Shown here in pieces: positions 11,310-24,253 of a stretch of DNA of 64,000 nt. The stretch spans positions 1 through 64,000 of the forward strand of contig MU385781.1 in the NCBI GenBank assembly GCA_022497155.1. Reading direction: 5' to 3'. Positions within the stretch are counted from its first letter, which is position 1; every line of letters starts with the position of its first letter. A program made the translations under genes and the position numbers. The DNA comes from Whalleya microplaca (Eukaryota > Ascomycota > Sordariomycetes > Xylariales > Xylariaceae). The notes below the pieces were generated by a model that did not search any database, was not told where the DNA came from, and saw only the letters and a list, made by a program, of their open reading frames with translations.

Positions 11310-12515
11310 GATGGTCGTCTGTCTCCGTGGTCTGTCGCAATGCAGGAAGAGTCGAGCGGGTCGGCAATAGTTCGCTTTTCGTGACAATGTGAGTAGCGAC
11401 AGTAAGAAATTGTGTAAAGCCGAGCGAATAGGAGTCGCAAGGTCTGATCAAGTTGATCGAATGTCAGAAGCTTTTTCTGCGAAATGATCTGGGCTTGCGC
11501 GTGGTCGGTCGCAAGATGGAAATGGCGAGAGCAGTGGTCGACAGTTAGGACAATACCTTTAGATATTGTTTGTTATAGTAATTACTCAATAGAGACTTCA
11601 GAGTACGGTACTCTGCTCGTGACACGGTCTAAGGGAATAGTTGCGACGAAGACACTTCGTATGAGTAGCGAGAAAACACTTTCTCTCGTAATGAGGGCGA
11701 CTACACAGTACGGAAGATGTATGCACATGTATTCCGTAGAGCTGGGGGGGGGAACAAGGCTGACTGCCCGCGCCAGTTACGGTTTGTGGAATAAGAGAGC
11801 TAGCTCCTCGAGGCTTTTCTACCTAAACCCAAACAGGACAGCCACAAGCTCCACATATATCCATGCCGAACGCGCTTCCAAGGTTATTACCTAAGATAGT
11901 CCAGGTACGAAATACATACAGCCAGAATGCATATGTGGATCCCTGGGAAGATCGGCTGACCGGCACGAGCTAGCACCGAGCTGCCGATTTGGGGACCAGT
12001 GGGGTTCCAAGCTCCGCAAGGCTTTACTAACAAAGCAGGGTGAGATCACTGAAGCCATAATATTCACTAAACGGTACATATATCCCGTGATGTGCGATAA
12101 TGCTTCTATTTCAAGACCGCGACGAGTCTCTTTTGCGCATGTGATAATGGGCCATGAGAGCTGCCTATGAGCCTCTATTACTCAATCTGCTCTGCATTGA
12201 AACCTCAGTTCATCTCATATTTCATCAGCTCGCAAACAGCTACTCTCACTGCCTACTTAACTAGACCACAGTACCCTGCTCCGTAAAGCTAGACGAGCGT
12301 GAGTACGGAATAATGTAAGCTGGGTAGCCTACATATGTAGTCGGTGAGACTCGCAAGCTAATCGCATGCATACATAGTGATGGGCTACATAGACAGTCTA
12401 CATATGCTACCTATCTCATAAGACTCTTCTCATTGCACTTCGATGATGTTCACTGGCCTATTCCTGCAACCCTAGCAGCCTCGTCGCCGATGCCTTCCGG
12501 TCCCCCATTCTCATA
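11310..12515. other. Divergent intergenic region between RXT2 and TRAPPC11
   Basis: About 1.2 kb separates the two divergent starts, so it must hold both promoters. An open frame at 11484-11894 (+) has no recognisable features and is probably chance. The stretch 12420-12515 is C/T-rich, as often seen just before fungal start codons. No RNA gene seen. Confidence 0.5.
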
Positions 12516-15500
12516 ATGGACGATTACCCAGAGGGCAGTCTGGACCACAATGTCCCCTTCCTCGTCGTCTCCGGGCTGAATTCGAATCCTACCAAGCCTC
12601 TCTTAGTCGACCCCAACTTGCGAGAGCAGAGCATCCTCATACGATCAGAACTGCCTCCCATAGACGGCCGCGTGGCCAGGACAGTCCTCCGCTGTATTCA
12701 AGACACGGATGCCACCAATCTCCCCTGGAACGCGCATGATAACCCGAGAAAATGCAAGTTCAAAGTGAGGACCATTGGAAGGGTATGTCCGTCCTCACTC
12801 CCCCTCCCCTTCTTTCAAATCGCGTATCGTATTGTCACGGCAGACGGTTTTGACAATGGCTCCTAGGAATTTCTACTTCCACCGCGTCGCGTAAACCTCC
12901 CTGACGATTTCGACGTTCCTCTGTCTCCCCATGTCCTCCATTCCCCATTCTCGCCTTTGAGCCCAGGCTCGACATTATATCCAGACGGTTTGATAGATAC
13001 CCGGTGGCTCGGGAAACACCAGGAGTCCATACCCAGCGTTTGCTTGTCTTTCTACAGCTTGACCTCGGACCCTACCCTCGCGACTCTTCATGACAATCAA
13101 TTGAAGACCGATATCAATGCTGTCAAGAATGCCCTTAATCAGTCCGGCTACAGATGTCGTCTGGCTGTGGTCATCCTCAGTGACCAATCGCCGAGCTCCA
13201 TCGGCCAGTTCCAAGAAAGACTAGAAAATATCAGGAGGAGCACGGGGTTAGACCCCAAGGCCTCGCTTTTCGTCCTGCCTACCAAGCGGAGTGAAGCAGA
13301 ATTAGAAAGTGCTGTTGAGAGTGTCCTAGGTGCTGTGTTCGATCAGGCCATCGAGTATTATCGTGATCTGGGCAGGCATTCGCGGAAGAAGAAGGGGAGG
13401 GGGGTCGCGCCGCAGCCAACTGTCCCACCAACCACTGGCACTTCTCATACGTTAACTCTACAGGGCTGGACCGTCCGCTACGACTTTAAGTCAGCCATCT
13501 TCGCAGAATTCCGCCAGGAAATGGACGTTGCGCTTCGCTCGTACGAACAAGCATATGAGAATTTGCTTGGTGTGGATATCTTAGAAACCATCCCTGGGTG
13601 GAGCCCTAGGTTCAACGATGCTCGTCTCCTGGCTGACATAATAGCTATCCGGGCCTTGAGATGTCTTCTGTGGACCGGGCAAAGCACTGCTGCCGTCAGA
13701 AGGTGGCAGTTCCATCACGATAGGATATTTGACTTGGTCGATCGAAGAGGCCGCGGAACGCAGAACTATGGATGGAAAGCCTGGGAAGCGAGATGGTGTA
13801 CGGTCATGGCCAACTTAATCGAAAGAGTGAAATTCCCGGAGCTGGAATCGTCCACCTTGCTGCTCTATCGCCCGCCCGAGAGGAATCTTTCCGCTGAGCG
13901 TCTACAGCCGTGGGAGCTCCTTCACCATCAGGGGTACTGGTACCGCTCGGCTGCGCGGCACCTTGCCGAGCGACGAAAACTCGCCCTGGCTATACCCGAA
14001 GATGATCGGAAACCCCCCGACGCTTCTGCCCCCACGAAGCCAGGCAAGGCGTACAGTTATGATACCTATTTGTGCCCAGAACCCCACGAAGAGGTTCCAT
14101 TAGTTGGCACTGGCGTTAATCATACTAAACTGATTGTCCATCACTTGAGCTTAGCTCGAGGTGAGTTCCAGAAACGACACCAGGTCCGGGCGTCGGCAGA
14201 GTTGGCGCTTGAATGTAGTAGAGAATTAGAGAGGATGGGTGGATGGAAGCAGATTTTGGAGATTCTCACACCACTATGGAGAGATATGCCCTTTCGGGCT
14301 GAGGGATGGTGGGACGTTACGGAAGCAATCAGTTGGACATTGAGAAAGGCAGCCGTACAAGTTGGTCAGAAGGAACTTGTCGTTGCCATCGATTGGGAGC
14401 TCCTGAATAGGGGTAGGTGATTCCTATTTTTGCATGAGAGAGCGTAGTTGCAAAGACTGACCTCTCACAGGGTTCTCCAGGCGACCCGGTTGGCACTACG
14501 ATATCACAAAGTCCTTGGACGATGTAAATGTGGAAGAACAGGCCACGATTAATATCAACGATGATTACCTCACGTCATTCTTACAAGCTTCTTTCGTCTT
14601 CAAAAATGAGGAAGGGAAGGCAGGGCAAAGCTGTCCTGCGCAGCTTTCCATTACGTCCCATGCGTTCCCCGATGCCGCGCCGGTGATTTTAGAAGGTATC
14701 CAGGTTGAGTTTGACGATAGCTTACGCGCCCTACGTTTAAAGCACCAGCCCAGCAATGAGAAGGCCCCGGCACCTTCAAGGCTGCGGGCTTCTAAAGTCT
14801 CCTTGGTAGAATCGGAGGCCAGCAGCGATGCAACTTTTGACGAAACTTCGGAGAACAGCTCTGAAACAGCTACGTTGGTCACGCTGGAGGGGTCAGATGA
14901 CCTGACCCTGTTCCCGGGTCAGACGCGAGTCTTCGAAATGGATATTCCGCTGAGAGAACCGGGAGATGCCAAGGCATCCTCGATACAAGTCTCAGTGGCC
15001 CCACCAACTTTCGTCCTCACATACGGAATGAAGCTACGGGAGACCAATTCGGTGGGTTATTGGTATTCACCGACCTCTTCTCACAAGAAAGTTACGCGGG
15101 CAAACCCACACAAAATCAGGGTCCTTCCCAGGCCCCCAAAGATGGATATCAAACTTGTCAAGGTGCTGGAGCAATACTACGCAAGTGAGACGATCGAGCT
15201 TGAGTTGGAGATCCTCAACGAAGAAGACGCAGATGCGACTGCTAAACTAGAAGTACTCCTTTACGGTCACGATGTTCCAGAGTACAGGGTGCGGACTGAG
15301 CATGGGGACGGAAAGTTGAATAGTCCAGGGCTCGAAGCACCAAGATCACACAGCGTTTCAGTGGGAAGCATCGAAAAGGCTAAGTCCGCGAAGGCTACGA
15401 TTATTCTCGACCCAGTTGACGGGCCCACGACCTACGACCTGACCGTCAAGGTATTATATCACCTTGTGTCAGACCCGGCGACACCGATTGTTCAGCAAGC

Positions 15501-16527
15501 CACTTACAATTTCAACATCGTCAACCCCTTTGAGGCCAACTATGACTTACAACCCAGACTACATTCTGAATGGCCCAGTCTTTTCGACTATGAAGACGTC
15601 CAAGACCACTCTGCCACAGAAACCACACGGCGTCCTCAGGGACTAGCCCAGAAGTGGTCTCTAGCTACACGATACGCATCTTTTGCGAATGAAGATCTGA
15701 AGGTCCTGGATCTGGCTGTCAACGTGCTTGCTACCCAAGGGAACGTCAGCTGCACAGTGAGCAACGATAAGTCGATAACCGCAAAAGGCGTGACAATCAG
15801 CCCAAAGACAATCGAGGAAGCACACTTTGAGCTCATCGCTCAGAAGCTGAGCCTCGATGACAGATCCCCGTCCGCAGCTGACCTCGCCTTCATTATTAAA
15901 TGGCGACGTCTCACATCCACCGACTTAGAAGGGTCGATAAACACCACAATCCTCCCTCTCCCCCGCTTCTTCGTCACGGTCTCGGAACCGCGCGTCCTAG
16001 CCGCCGTCTCCTACTCCTCGACGCCCAGTGCCCCATCACCCGTACCCTCCCCCTCCTCATCCCCCACCTCCCCCGCGTCCGCGCAGCAGCTCGTGTTCCT
16101 GGACATCACGATCGAGAACCCGTCGTCGCACTTCCTGACGTTCGGGCTGGCGATGGAGCCGAGCGACGAGTTCGCCTTCTCGGGCGCCAAGACCACGACG
16201 CTGAACGTGCTGCCGGTGTCGCGGCGCGCCGCCACCTACCGCCTGCTGCCGCTCGTGCGCGGCGCCTGGATCCGGCCCACGCTCGTCGTCCGGGATAAGT
16301 ACTTCCAGAAGGTGCTCAAGATCGTGCCCACCGAGGGCATGAAGGGCGATAAGGACGGCGTGCTTGTTTGGGTGCCGCCCCCTGACGATGAAGATGAGGA
16401 TGGGGGTGGGGAAGATGATGGAGATGTCGACGGTAAGGTCGGGGGCGGGGCCGCGGGCGGGCGCGGGCGTGATGTTCTTGCTGCCAGGGATGGCGGTGAT
16501 GGTGGTGCGCGCGGGACGGAAGCCTAG
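12516..16527 (+). CDS. TRAPP complex subunit TRAPPC11 (foie gras/Gryzun family)
   Basis: Three exons (12516-12782, 12867-14412, 14471-16527) join in frame into 1289 residues. Intron 1 is 84 nt with GTATGT; intron 2 is 58 nt with GTAGGT and ends CACAG. The N-terminus MDDYPEGSLDHNVPFLVVSGL and following sequence lead to the foie gras-type domain at about residues 285-545 (GWTVRYDFKSAIFAEFRQEMD, then WEARWCTVMANLIE). After the second intron, the Gryzun-type beta-rich region starts at FSRRPGWHYDITKSLDDV and runs to about residue 1250. TRAPPC11 is a subunit of the large TRAPP complexes acting in ER-Golgi traffic and autophagy as Rab exchange factors. The C-terminus after VLVWVPPP is a low-complexity Asp/Glu/Gly/Arg tail of about 45 residues in very GC-rich DNA; a missed terminal intron there is possible. 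No signal peptide or membrane segment. Confidence 0.92.
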
Positions 16528-16820
16528 AACGCTTGGATCTAGGTGCATAGCCAAGACGCTGATAAGGGCTTCTTTTACCACGTGAGACGTTTGGATTGAG
16601 ATGTCCTTTGTAAGATCCTGTGGCTGGTACTGGGGTCTTTAGTAACTATGAGATGTATGTCATCCTTTGGTCGTGGTGGATCATCCCTGAGCGAACAGCA
16701 TCAGCTGGGGGCATTTATCAAGACGACTAAGTGTGAGTCATGAAGTCTAGACACAGTAGAATCACATGGCACTAGGAAGGCGGAAAAGAACTTGTTTCTA
16801 CATTTTGGAATCCGTCAATA

Positions 16821-18771
16821 TCACCTAGCAGGGCGCGACCTTCCTACACGGCCTCTGATAGCACGTCTAATCTCTTTGGCTTGTTGTCTTTTTCGCCCTG
16901 TTACTTTCACCGGAATAGTTATGCCTGGATCGACTGTTGACGCGGTTGTATTGGATGACGGGAGTCTGCAGGCGCTAGCGATGACTTTGATGGACGGGCC
17001 AGGAAGTGAACTAGACTGTTGCGAGCTCGACTCTAGAAGGTCGGAGATGCATTTCACAGCCTTCAAGCTTGCGGCAACCGAGTCGACAGCATCAAGATCC
17101 ACCACCAAGTAGATCTGCCGCCCCAGGGCGCTGAGAATACTACATAAGAATTGAGCCCAGTCGTCCTCCGTCTGCATCCGCTGAAACCCGGTGACGCGTA
17201 TCGACATGGCTTTCTCTGTCAACTGACCGGTATCTAGCCGTAGGGCCTGCAGTGCAAGGCCTTTGAACAGCTCGGCGGGAGAAAAACCTTCGCCGGATTA
17301 CTGTTCTGGATCTCTCAAGGCCCAGATCACAGGCACGTTGTTCCTTTGCAACTGTTCAATCACGTCTATGCAGAAGTCTCGCACGACGTGTCGTGATTGG
17401 TAAGAGCCCTTCACGATAGCGAGCGCTGAGCTGTGGGACGTCGACCAGTTTCGAAGTTTCGGAGATAGCCAGAAGCTGTTGGTGCTTACGGTTGGTCGGG
17501 CTCGTTGTGCGTGCCGTCTGCGGAAGAACAAGTGGTACTGGTATGTCTTCATTGGTTTATCTGCTTGATCCGCGGATATCGAGGATACGATTTGAAAGAG
17601 CTGTAAATCCGTGATACGTTGGTTTGTGTCTAACATGGCACTTGAGATCATTGCTTGGACCGCTGCTTACAGTTAGTATACAGTAGATCCACAATAGGGG
17701 AGCAGTTTCACCTATAGCTTGTTCCTTGAATAGATGCACCATTTCTTCTTTAACAACCACGAGTTGGAGTATCTTGTTTATCTTCTCATTTATCTCGCGT
17801 ATCTCGGCTTGGGAACCCGAGTCTCGTATCTTGTTTACCTTACCGTGTATTTCGCGTACCTCGGCTTGAGAACCTGATACCGCAAGCTGGTCTATCTTCC
17901 GGGAACAATCCGAAATTTCTTCTAGGATGTCGTTCCAAGTCAGCTCCACGGGATGAGTTATACTTTGCACCGCGCGACGAAATGACGACCCCTGATACCA
18001 GTCGTATGCACGGATAAGAAAGCGAAGGACTATAAAACCGCACCCGTATTAGTATTTTCCTGTTTAGAAGATCTCCGGAAATCTTTGGGACAATTGTTGC
18101 TCCCAAATTTACATACTCAGAGCGTAAAGTCCTTCTACTGCAGTCCTCATGCGGTCAGTCTGATACAACAGATACGCGATCTCGACCCTCGGGAGGGCAT
18201 CCGCTAGCTGTGCAAGGGATTTCGCAAGTAACTTCATCGCCTTCTCATGATCTATAACGGCCTATTCCACTATAGTTTAGTTCCCTCTGCACGAGATGAT
18301 TTACATAATCAGTGTCGTACTCACAACGAAGAGGAACTTCATGGCACCCCACGCCAGTGACACGTACTCAGGGTGATGTTGAACGAGAACATCTAAGACG
18401 TTACCATAGTGCATAATCCTCGCTGAAAGGCGCTGAAGCCATCTCCTGGCTTTTGGGAACTTTCTTCCGTTTGTATATAGGTCCATGGCCTTCGCGACTT
18501 GCTGTCGCACATCTTCCATGTTTGCCGCATTCTGCACGATGGTCCTTCGGCCGTCGGTCTCAGCAACCGTCATCTTGAACTGTCGAATCGCTTCGTGGAA
18601 TGCATCTTCTGCGATGTTTGGGGCACTTATGATTGTCAAGCGTGCGGCAGTCAGCGTCTCTAATCGCAGCCTTGCCTAAGGGTGGACAACATACTTCTGG
18701 GCTCTCCCAGCGTCATTTAAGCCGGCAATACTCAGTTCATGCCAGTGCTTCAATATAGATAGCTCGGCCAT
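16821..18771 (-). pseudogene. DUF7708/STAND-like accessory protein, interrupted by an in-frame stop
   Basis: Proposed exons: 18771-18695, 18625-18325, 18261-18117, 18029-17712 and 17662 onward. Introns have good donors and branch points (GCTGAC, TACTAAC). The N-terminal region matches the DUF7708 type found at the start of fungal STAND-like proteins: W..RLSARIMHYGNVLDVLVQHHPEYVSLAWGAMKFLF. A coiled segment follows with a tandem repeat (SGSQAEVREIHGKVNKI / SGSQAEIREINEKINKI). Next comes a conserved-looking core, VIWALRDPEQ. Here a TAA at 17300-17298 interrupts the frame, and the same frame then continues through AELFKGLALQALRLDTGQLTEKAMS and RQIYLVVDLD to a stop at 16821. No intron removes this TAA in frame. 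So it is either a recently disabled gene or one yielding a truncated protein. The first intron uses a less usual AAG acceptor. Function unproven; relatives are linked to fungal nonself recognition. Confidence 0.7.
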
Positions 18772-19134
18772 TTTGTGGGTGATGATTTATCATTGATACT
18801 GAGGGCTCTATGGCTGCTTTGTTGGCCCTCCTCCTCGATTTTAAGGTCGTATCGATGACGGTCGGCTCCAGCGGCCCTGTATCATTGATTGGCTGTATGC
18901 AACACCATACAATAGCTCATAATAAGCAAGGCTGCTGCAGCCTGAGTTCTGCCTCATGGTTTTCCGAATATCATTAAGTAGTTTGGAACTATATCAACGC
19001 AAGAAAACGGAGCTAGCATTACCATATGACATTTATTTCCGGATTCGACAGACAACCATCTTCTATATGCCGCTATCTTCGACCAACGAATAAAGGATAC
19101 TATTTTAAAATGTTTAAACTGTCTAGGCAACAGA

Positions 19135-22022
19135 GTGACTCGGCTTTTAACTTGGACGACGACCCGTCTGTCCACCCCCAAAGGTTTGCAGGGCCATCTA
19201 TCACAATGCCTAGTAAAGCTGATATTGTTATTCTTACCTGATAATCCTAGTAACTTTGAGGACCACAATGACCGCGACGATAGTGACAGCAGCGACGACA
19301 GCCTTGACGTTACCAAGAGAAAATATAAGACTCAAAGCCACCCGTTGGTGAATTTCAACGCTCTCACCATATCCCGAGATCAAACAGCTGCAAGCAATTT
19401 CAAGAACGAGCAGCTTATTGCTGTCCAATCGGCTCAAAGCCGTAAACGAATACAAAATCCACCTCCAAACTCTGCACCGTTCATAAAGATTCAGAGGAAG
19501 GAAAGACCACCACCAATACCACCGTATCTGCAAGGACCATCATCACCAGGAACGCCACCACTACCAGTAAACATGGAACCACGATCAATGAATCCGTTGA
19601 CTAGGGGAGGGTCAATGGGAGAGTCCATAGATCTGTCTCGAGGACTACTAGATCGAGCTCTGGAACAACGACAGAATAATTTTGGCATAGGCCGAAATCA
19701 ACGAACTTTTTCGAGGCTCTCTCATGGCAGTAAAGATTGGAAACTCCCAGCGTTGCAACTTCCAGAGGATGTAAGTGGGCTCGAATATTTCAGTGCTCTA
19801 TCAAATAACACAAAGCAGAACAGTTTGCTGGATCGTATTGAAATGCTTGAAGAGGAAAATCGAGCTTTAAAGTGTCAACTACATTGTTCAACGAGGACAC
19901 CCAAGTGGCAGGTGTTCCATTTCATACCAATGCCAGGTGAAGAAGGGAGTAACGAAATTCAAAATCAAACCTACATTGGGCAGCCCTCTTGGGATATAAC
20001 GCCACATCGTGAGCCACGCATCAAAGGGAATCATCTTGTCGCTGATCCAAAAGGCTATATGTTCCGGAACAATATTGATTTTGCCATTAACAAGTTCTAT
20101 TCAGCCACAAGATCTGCTAATCTTGAGAAGGCAATACGTGATAATGAATGTTTACCAGCCCCCGATCCTGTGGGAGAAACGATTGACCTATTCTCCGACC
20201 AGATGATAGACGCGTTCCAAAGCTTTTTCTTCGCGCGAAACGATCACAAGGACAAATTCCCTAGGCTCAATGTCGATGAACCGTTACAGGCTCCATTTCT
20301 TTGGTGGTACCATTATCGGACCGGCAATATTTTCCAGGGCATGGCGCCACATCATAGGGTTTTGATGAACGCCCTAACGGACTGGATTGATGAGAACTAT
20401 GGTCTTGATTATGACAGAGTAGACGACCAACTCAGTAGAGGAGTTGTGACCCAACTTGCAATGCACTACCTTGTACGGCCTGGAGACGTGTTGATAACTA
20501 GAGATCGCAAGACTGTGACAGCATCGCTCGCTTTAAGCTGGGCAGAATTCGAGCAACCGAAACCCCGAAGTCCACATAATCTATTACATGAACCACACAA
20601 ACCCGATGAAGAAACCAAGGGCGAATGGCTATTGAAAAGCTGGGCCTACGAGTACGATGGGTCGTTCTATCGCAAGCAGGTCTCTATCAGGATGAATCCA
20701 TTCAAAGGACCAGAGGATGAATTTCCAATCACCAGCCTGGAAGCTTTCCCTTTACGCTTTGCAGGGGACGAAGTACGCAACCGACTGGATGCAAGGGGTA
20801 GTATGATATGGAGCTGTCGCCAGAAGAAATTGGTGACCTACAAGGACGATGAAAATGGATCTTACAGTGTAAGTTGAAACACGTAATCATTTTCTTAACT
20901 TATATCATGTAGCTCATGCCCAGTATAGCAATTCATGATTGATTATGCCACCTACAAAAGACTTCATCCAGATTCCAAGATGCCACTAGTCGGCCGGACT
21001 ACAGAGACTAAATATGTCAGCCAGGCAGTGATGGATAGAGATGAACCTCCTGCTGCACCAGAGCGCTACATATTTCCCAACAATATCATTGGGTATAACC
21101 TTCGAGCCAAGAAATGGGGTAGGTACGCCATCACACCTTTTTCTGGGAACAATCCGCTTATGTTATTGTATATTTAGTGGACCTCGAAGTAGATCTTATT
21201 CAAGAAGTCGCCTGGAATAAGAAAGCCTTCGAGAACCTAGTAGTAGATGAAGAAACCAAGGACCTAGTTAAAGCCCTCGTTATGGACCAACTGGAAGCAG
21301 AGAGGGGGACTGATCTCATTCGCAATAAAGGAAACGGCCTTATCATGCTACTGCACGGCAGCCCAGGAACCGGCAAAACATTCACCGCAGAGAGTGTGGC
21401 TGAGATGGCTGAGAAACCGCTATATTCTGTTACGTGTGGTGATATAGGAACGGAGCCAGAAAAAGTTGAGAAGTATCTTCAGTCCGTCCTTCACCTTGGT
21501 AAGATTTGGAATTGTGTGGTCCTTATCGACGAGGCCGAAGTTTTTCTCGAGCAACGTACGCTCAGCGATCTCACTCGGAATGCCTTAGTTTCTGTCTTCC
21601 TTCGTGTTCTAGAATACTACGACGGCATCTTGAACCTCACGTCAAACCGTATGGGTACTTTCGATGAAGCCTTCAAGTCTCGCATTCTGCTGTCGCTACA
21701 CTACGAGCCGCTAGGCAAGGAGCAACGGCGGCAAGTGTGGCGGAACTTCTTTAGCCATTTGCAATCTCTTGATGAGCAGAACATCGATTTCGACGACATT
21801 GAGTGCTACATTGACGATCTCGCCGATTACCCGATTAACGGTCGGGAGATCAGAAATTCCATCACGACTGCTCGAAAGTTGGCCCAGTACAAGGGCAAAA
21901 AGATGAAATTTGCGCACCTGCAGCATGCAATCAAGGTTGCAAGCAAGTTCGATACTTACCTGAAGTCTGTTCATCAAGGCTTCGATGACGATCTGATTGC
22001 CCGAGGCGAAGGGATACGATAG
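19135..22022 (+). CDS. AAA+ ATPase with N-terminal DUF7025-type region
   Basis: Exons end or start at 20868, 20929-21118 and 21178-22022; the 5' limit is uncertain. The frame is open from 19135, but its first in-frame ATG is at 19573, so an upstream exon may exist. Splicing gives about 770-920 residues. The N-terminal third is disordered (Pro-rich, basic), then a short coiled coil (DRIEMLEEENRALKCQ). A DUF7025-type region ends at SLEAFPLRFAGDEV and MIWSCRQKKLVTYKDD, and splicing restores QFMIDYATYKRLHPDSKMP. The AAA+ module has Walker A GSPGTGKT, Walker B CVVLIDEAEVFLE, sensor-1-like LTSNR, and FDEAFKSRI with an arginine-finger candidate. NGREIRN supplies a sensor-2-like arginine. All ATPase residues are intact. 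Such proteins are expanded in filamentous fungi; their substrate is unknown. It is divergent from the DUF7708 gene. Confidence 0.85.
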
Positions 22023-23076
22023 TCATGCTATTGTCGGGTTCATAGCTCGAAGACTCGGCATTTTGAATTGTCATCATATTTCATAGGGATGTATGTGCAT
22101 TCTGGTACGAATGGTCTAACTGTCGTTATGGTAACTAAATTTTCTCAAGCGTAACTTATTGCTGAGTTAATCTGACCATCCTTCCAATTTTAAACCTATG
22201 ATTAGATATTCCATTTTGCTTTCATGCCGGCTACGATTATATACAGAATTGACGGCCTGTTCAAGTGTGCTGGATCTGCTATCTAATTTATGTGGCTTAA
22301 TGTATCCAAGGCTGAAACTATTATATAGCCGCGTAGCCCTGTTTGGAAATTTCATCCCCTTTGAACCTAGAAAGGCGGCTTACATATCTTCCTAGTGCTG
22401 GCCTGAATCAAGGGCCATTCTTGGGTCTGTATATTCTAATAACAGTGAAACTGGTGTGCGGATAGATTTGATACTCCTGAAATGAGCTGACCAATCGAGA
22501 AATTGGCCTATACAGATCATCCTGGTTTAATTCCATACACGTTGACGAACTTTCCAGAGCCCTGACGAATATGCCTTATGTAAGACAACCATACGGTCCA
22601 TACCGAGCACACCTCCAGCCTGCTTGCCCTGCGGGAAGCCACCAACCTATGATTTGCTCCCAAGATTCTGTTATTAACCAATCAGCAAAGTGGCCCAAGA
22701 GGTGTAGCTAAGCGAACCACCATTACCTAAGGCACGTCAACACTCTTATAAGGCCGGTCCAGCTTCTTTCCCCAAGGTTTTCCTCTAACAGAGGGACAAC
22801 ACGGATGGCCTACCGAGAGGCTTCGCCGTCGATTTCACGACATAACGCAACATCCCGCCCGGTTGCCATGCAATTGAATTGAATCAGTAGTAGGTTCAGT
22901 TATTCTCGAGTCATTTGTTTCTGGTAATTGACTGACTTGGGTGGATTCTAGTTACAACTTAAGCAACTCCGGGTCGCTGAGACCCTAGATAAATCCTCTG
23001 TAGCTAGGAGAGAAGTTGTTGCGCCGGTAATCCGGCGCGCACGACATTTCGGGGGGCTATGACGATCATCACATAG
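22023..23076. other. Intergenic downstream of the AAA+ gene
   Basis: About 1 kb with no supported gene. A short ATG frame at 22805 (starting MAYREASPSIS) could be a first exon for the zinc-finger gene downstream, but I could not find a convincing donor joining them. Confidence 0.4.
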
Positions 23077-23644
23077 AACTTGGAGGTTTCTGTCTTTTCT
23101 CTGGCCTCCGAGGTTGTCGACTCTGCACCGACTAGCCTTTCTCCGAGCACACAATCAGTGGTTCCATCGTCCACAAGTCCTCATGTCTGCGAATTCTGCC
23201 GAATCTCGTTCGGTTCCATAGATGAGCTTTTGTGAGTATCCTTCTATCAGGCGCGTCTAACCTGGCTGACCGAATTCTTCTGAAAGTCATCACCTGACAC
23301 AAATCGATCATGAAAAGCCAGTGACTTGTGGCCGGCGAGACTGTCTGGGAATGAAAACTCTGCGAACCATGAGGACTCTGAGACGCCACCTGGAAACCTC
23401 GAAATTTCACCGAACATCCTCGACTCACCTTTTTCGTTGCCGATGTGGCAAAGAATACGCGCGCAAAGATGAACATTTTCGACATGCTAACAAAGGTACA
23501 TGTGATGGACAGGATCCGTACGTCTGCAGTCAGTGTGGTGGGGCCGAGTCCAACCTTGCCAAGCACAAGGAGCATGTCAACATCTGCCTCGAGAAACGTC
23601 GAAAAGGAAGGCCACGGAAGGCCAAGGGACTAGACAGAACATGA
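23077..23644 (+). CDS. C2H2-type zinc-finger protein, 5' end unresolved
   Basis: Two exonic blocks (23077-23231 and 23287-23644) join across a 55-nt intron with GTGAGT, branch GCTGAC and acceptor AAG. They encode about 170 residues with four finger-like units. Unit 1 is CEFCRISFGSIDELFHHLTQIDH and is completed only after splicing. Unit 2 is CGRRDC...RRHLETSKFH. Unit 3 is CRCGKEYARKDEHFRHANKGTC, with the last ligand Cys. Unit 4 is CSQCGGAESNLAKHKEHVNIC. A basic tail (KRRKGRPRKAKG) resembles an AT-hook or nuclear localisation signal. The arrangement suggests a nuclear DNA-binding protein. No in-frame ATG precedes the first finger before the stop at 23074-23076, whose AG could be a splice acceptor, so the true start must be in an unseen upstream exon or the gene is a 5'-truncated relic. 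Confidence 0.55.
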
Positions 23645-24253
23645 AAGGACTGAAAGTGAAGATGAACGTCCGCGACTTTGTAGTAAGCATGCATTCTGGG
23701 CCGGACGGTGTTGAGTCTGTCGAGACCATCACCTTCGGCATACTTCGTTACTGGTATGTTTGTGTAGCTGTAAGGCCGAGGCGTATGGACCGGAACTCTT
23801 GTAGACCTGGGAATCAGCCATGTCTCGAGCTCGTCGGAGATCTCCGAGTATGTTGTTAGATGATCTGATTGGAGGAGAATTGACTTCGCGAACGCCGTCA
23901 AGGCTAAGCAAGGCCGCGCGAGCAAGCAGTCTGACAATTCCTGGGACTTAGAGTCTACTCAGGACGGTCTCTTTTGTTGGGAAGACACAGCGCTTACCGG
24001 AAGCGATAGCTGGAATAGAACGAGCATCTGCGTGTTAAGGATTATCGATTTCCTTGTATACTTTCTCTCCGAACGATTTATAGGTTATCAAGGAAACAGC
24101 ACTTTTGATTTTGGAGAGGCTTTCACGCCGAGGGGAGTTAGGAAATATGAATACACAACAGGCTTCTTACAACAGCTACAAATACGGATATATTGTTATC
24201 AACAATTCGTGCTAAACGTAGAACATGACGCTGGCACAACTACAGCAGCTGCC
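23645..24253. other. Intergenic, no gene seen
   Basis: About 600 bases between the zinc-finger gene and the severed tail of the next gene. Nothing recognisable on either strand. Confidence 0.4.
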
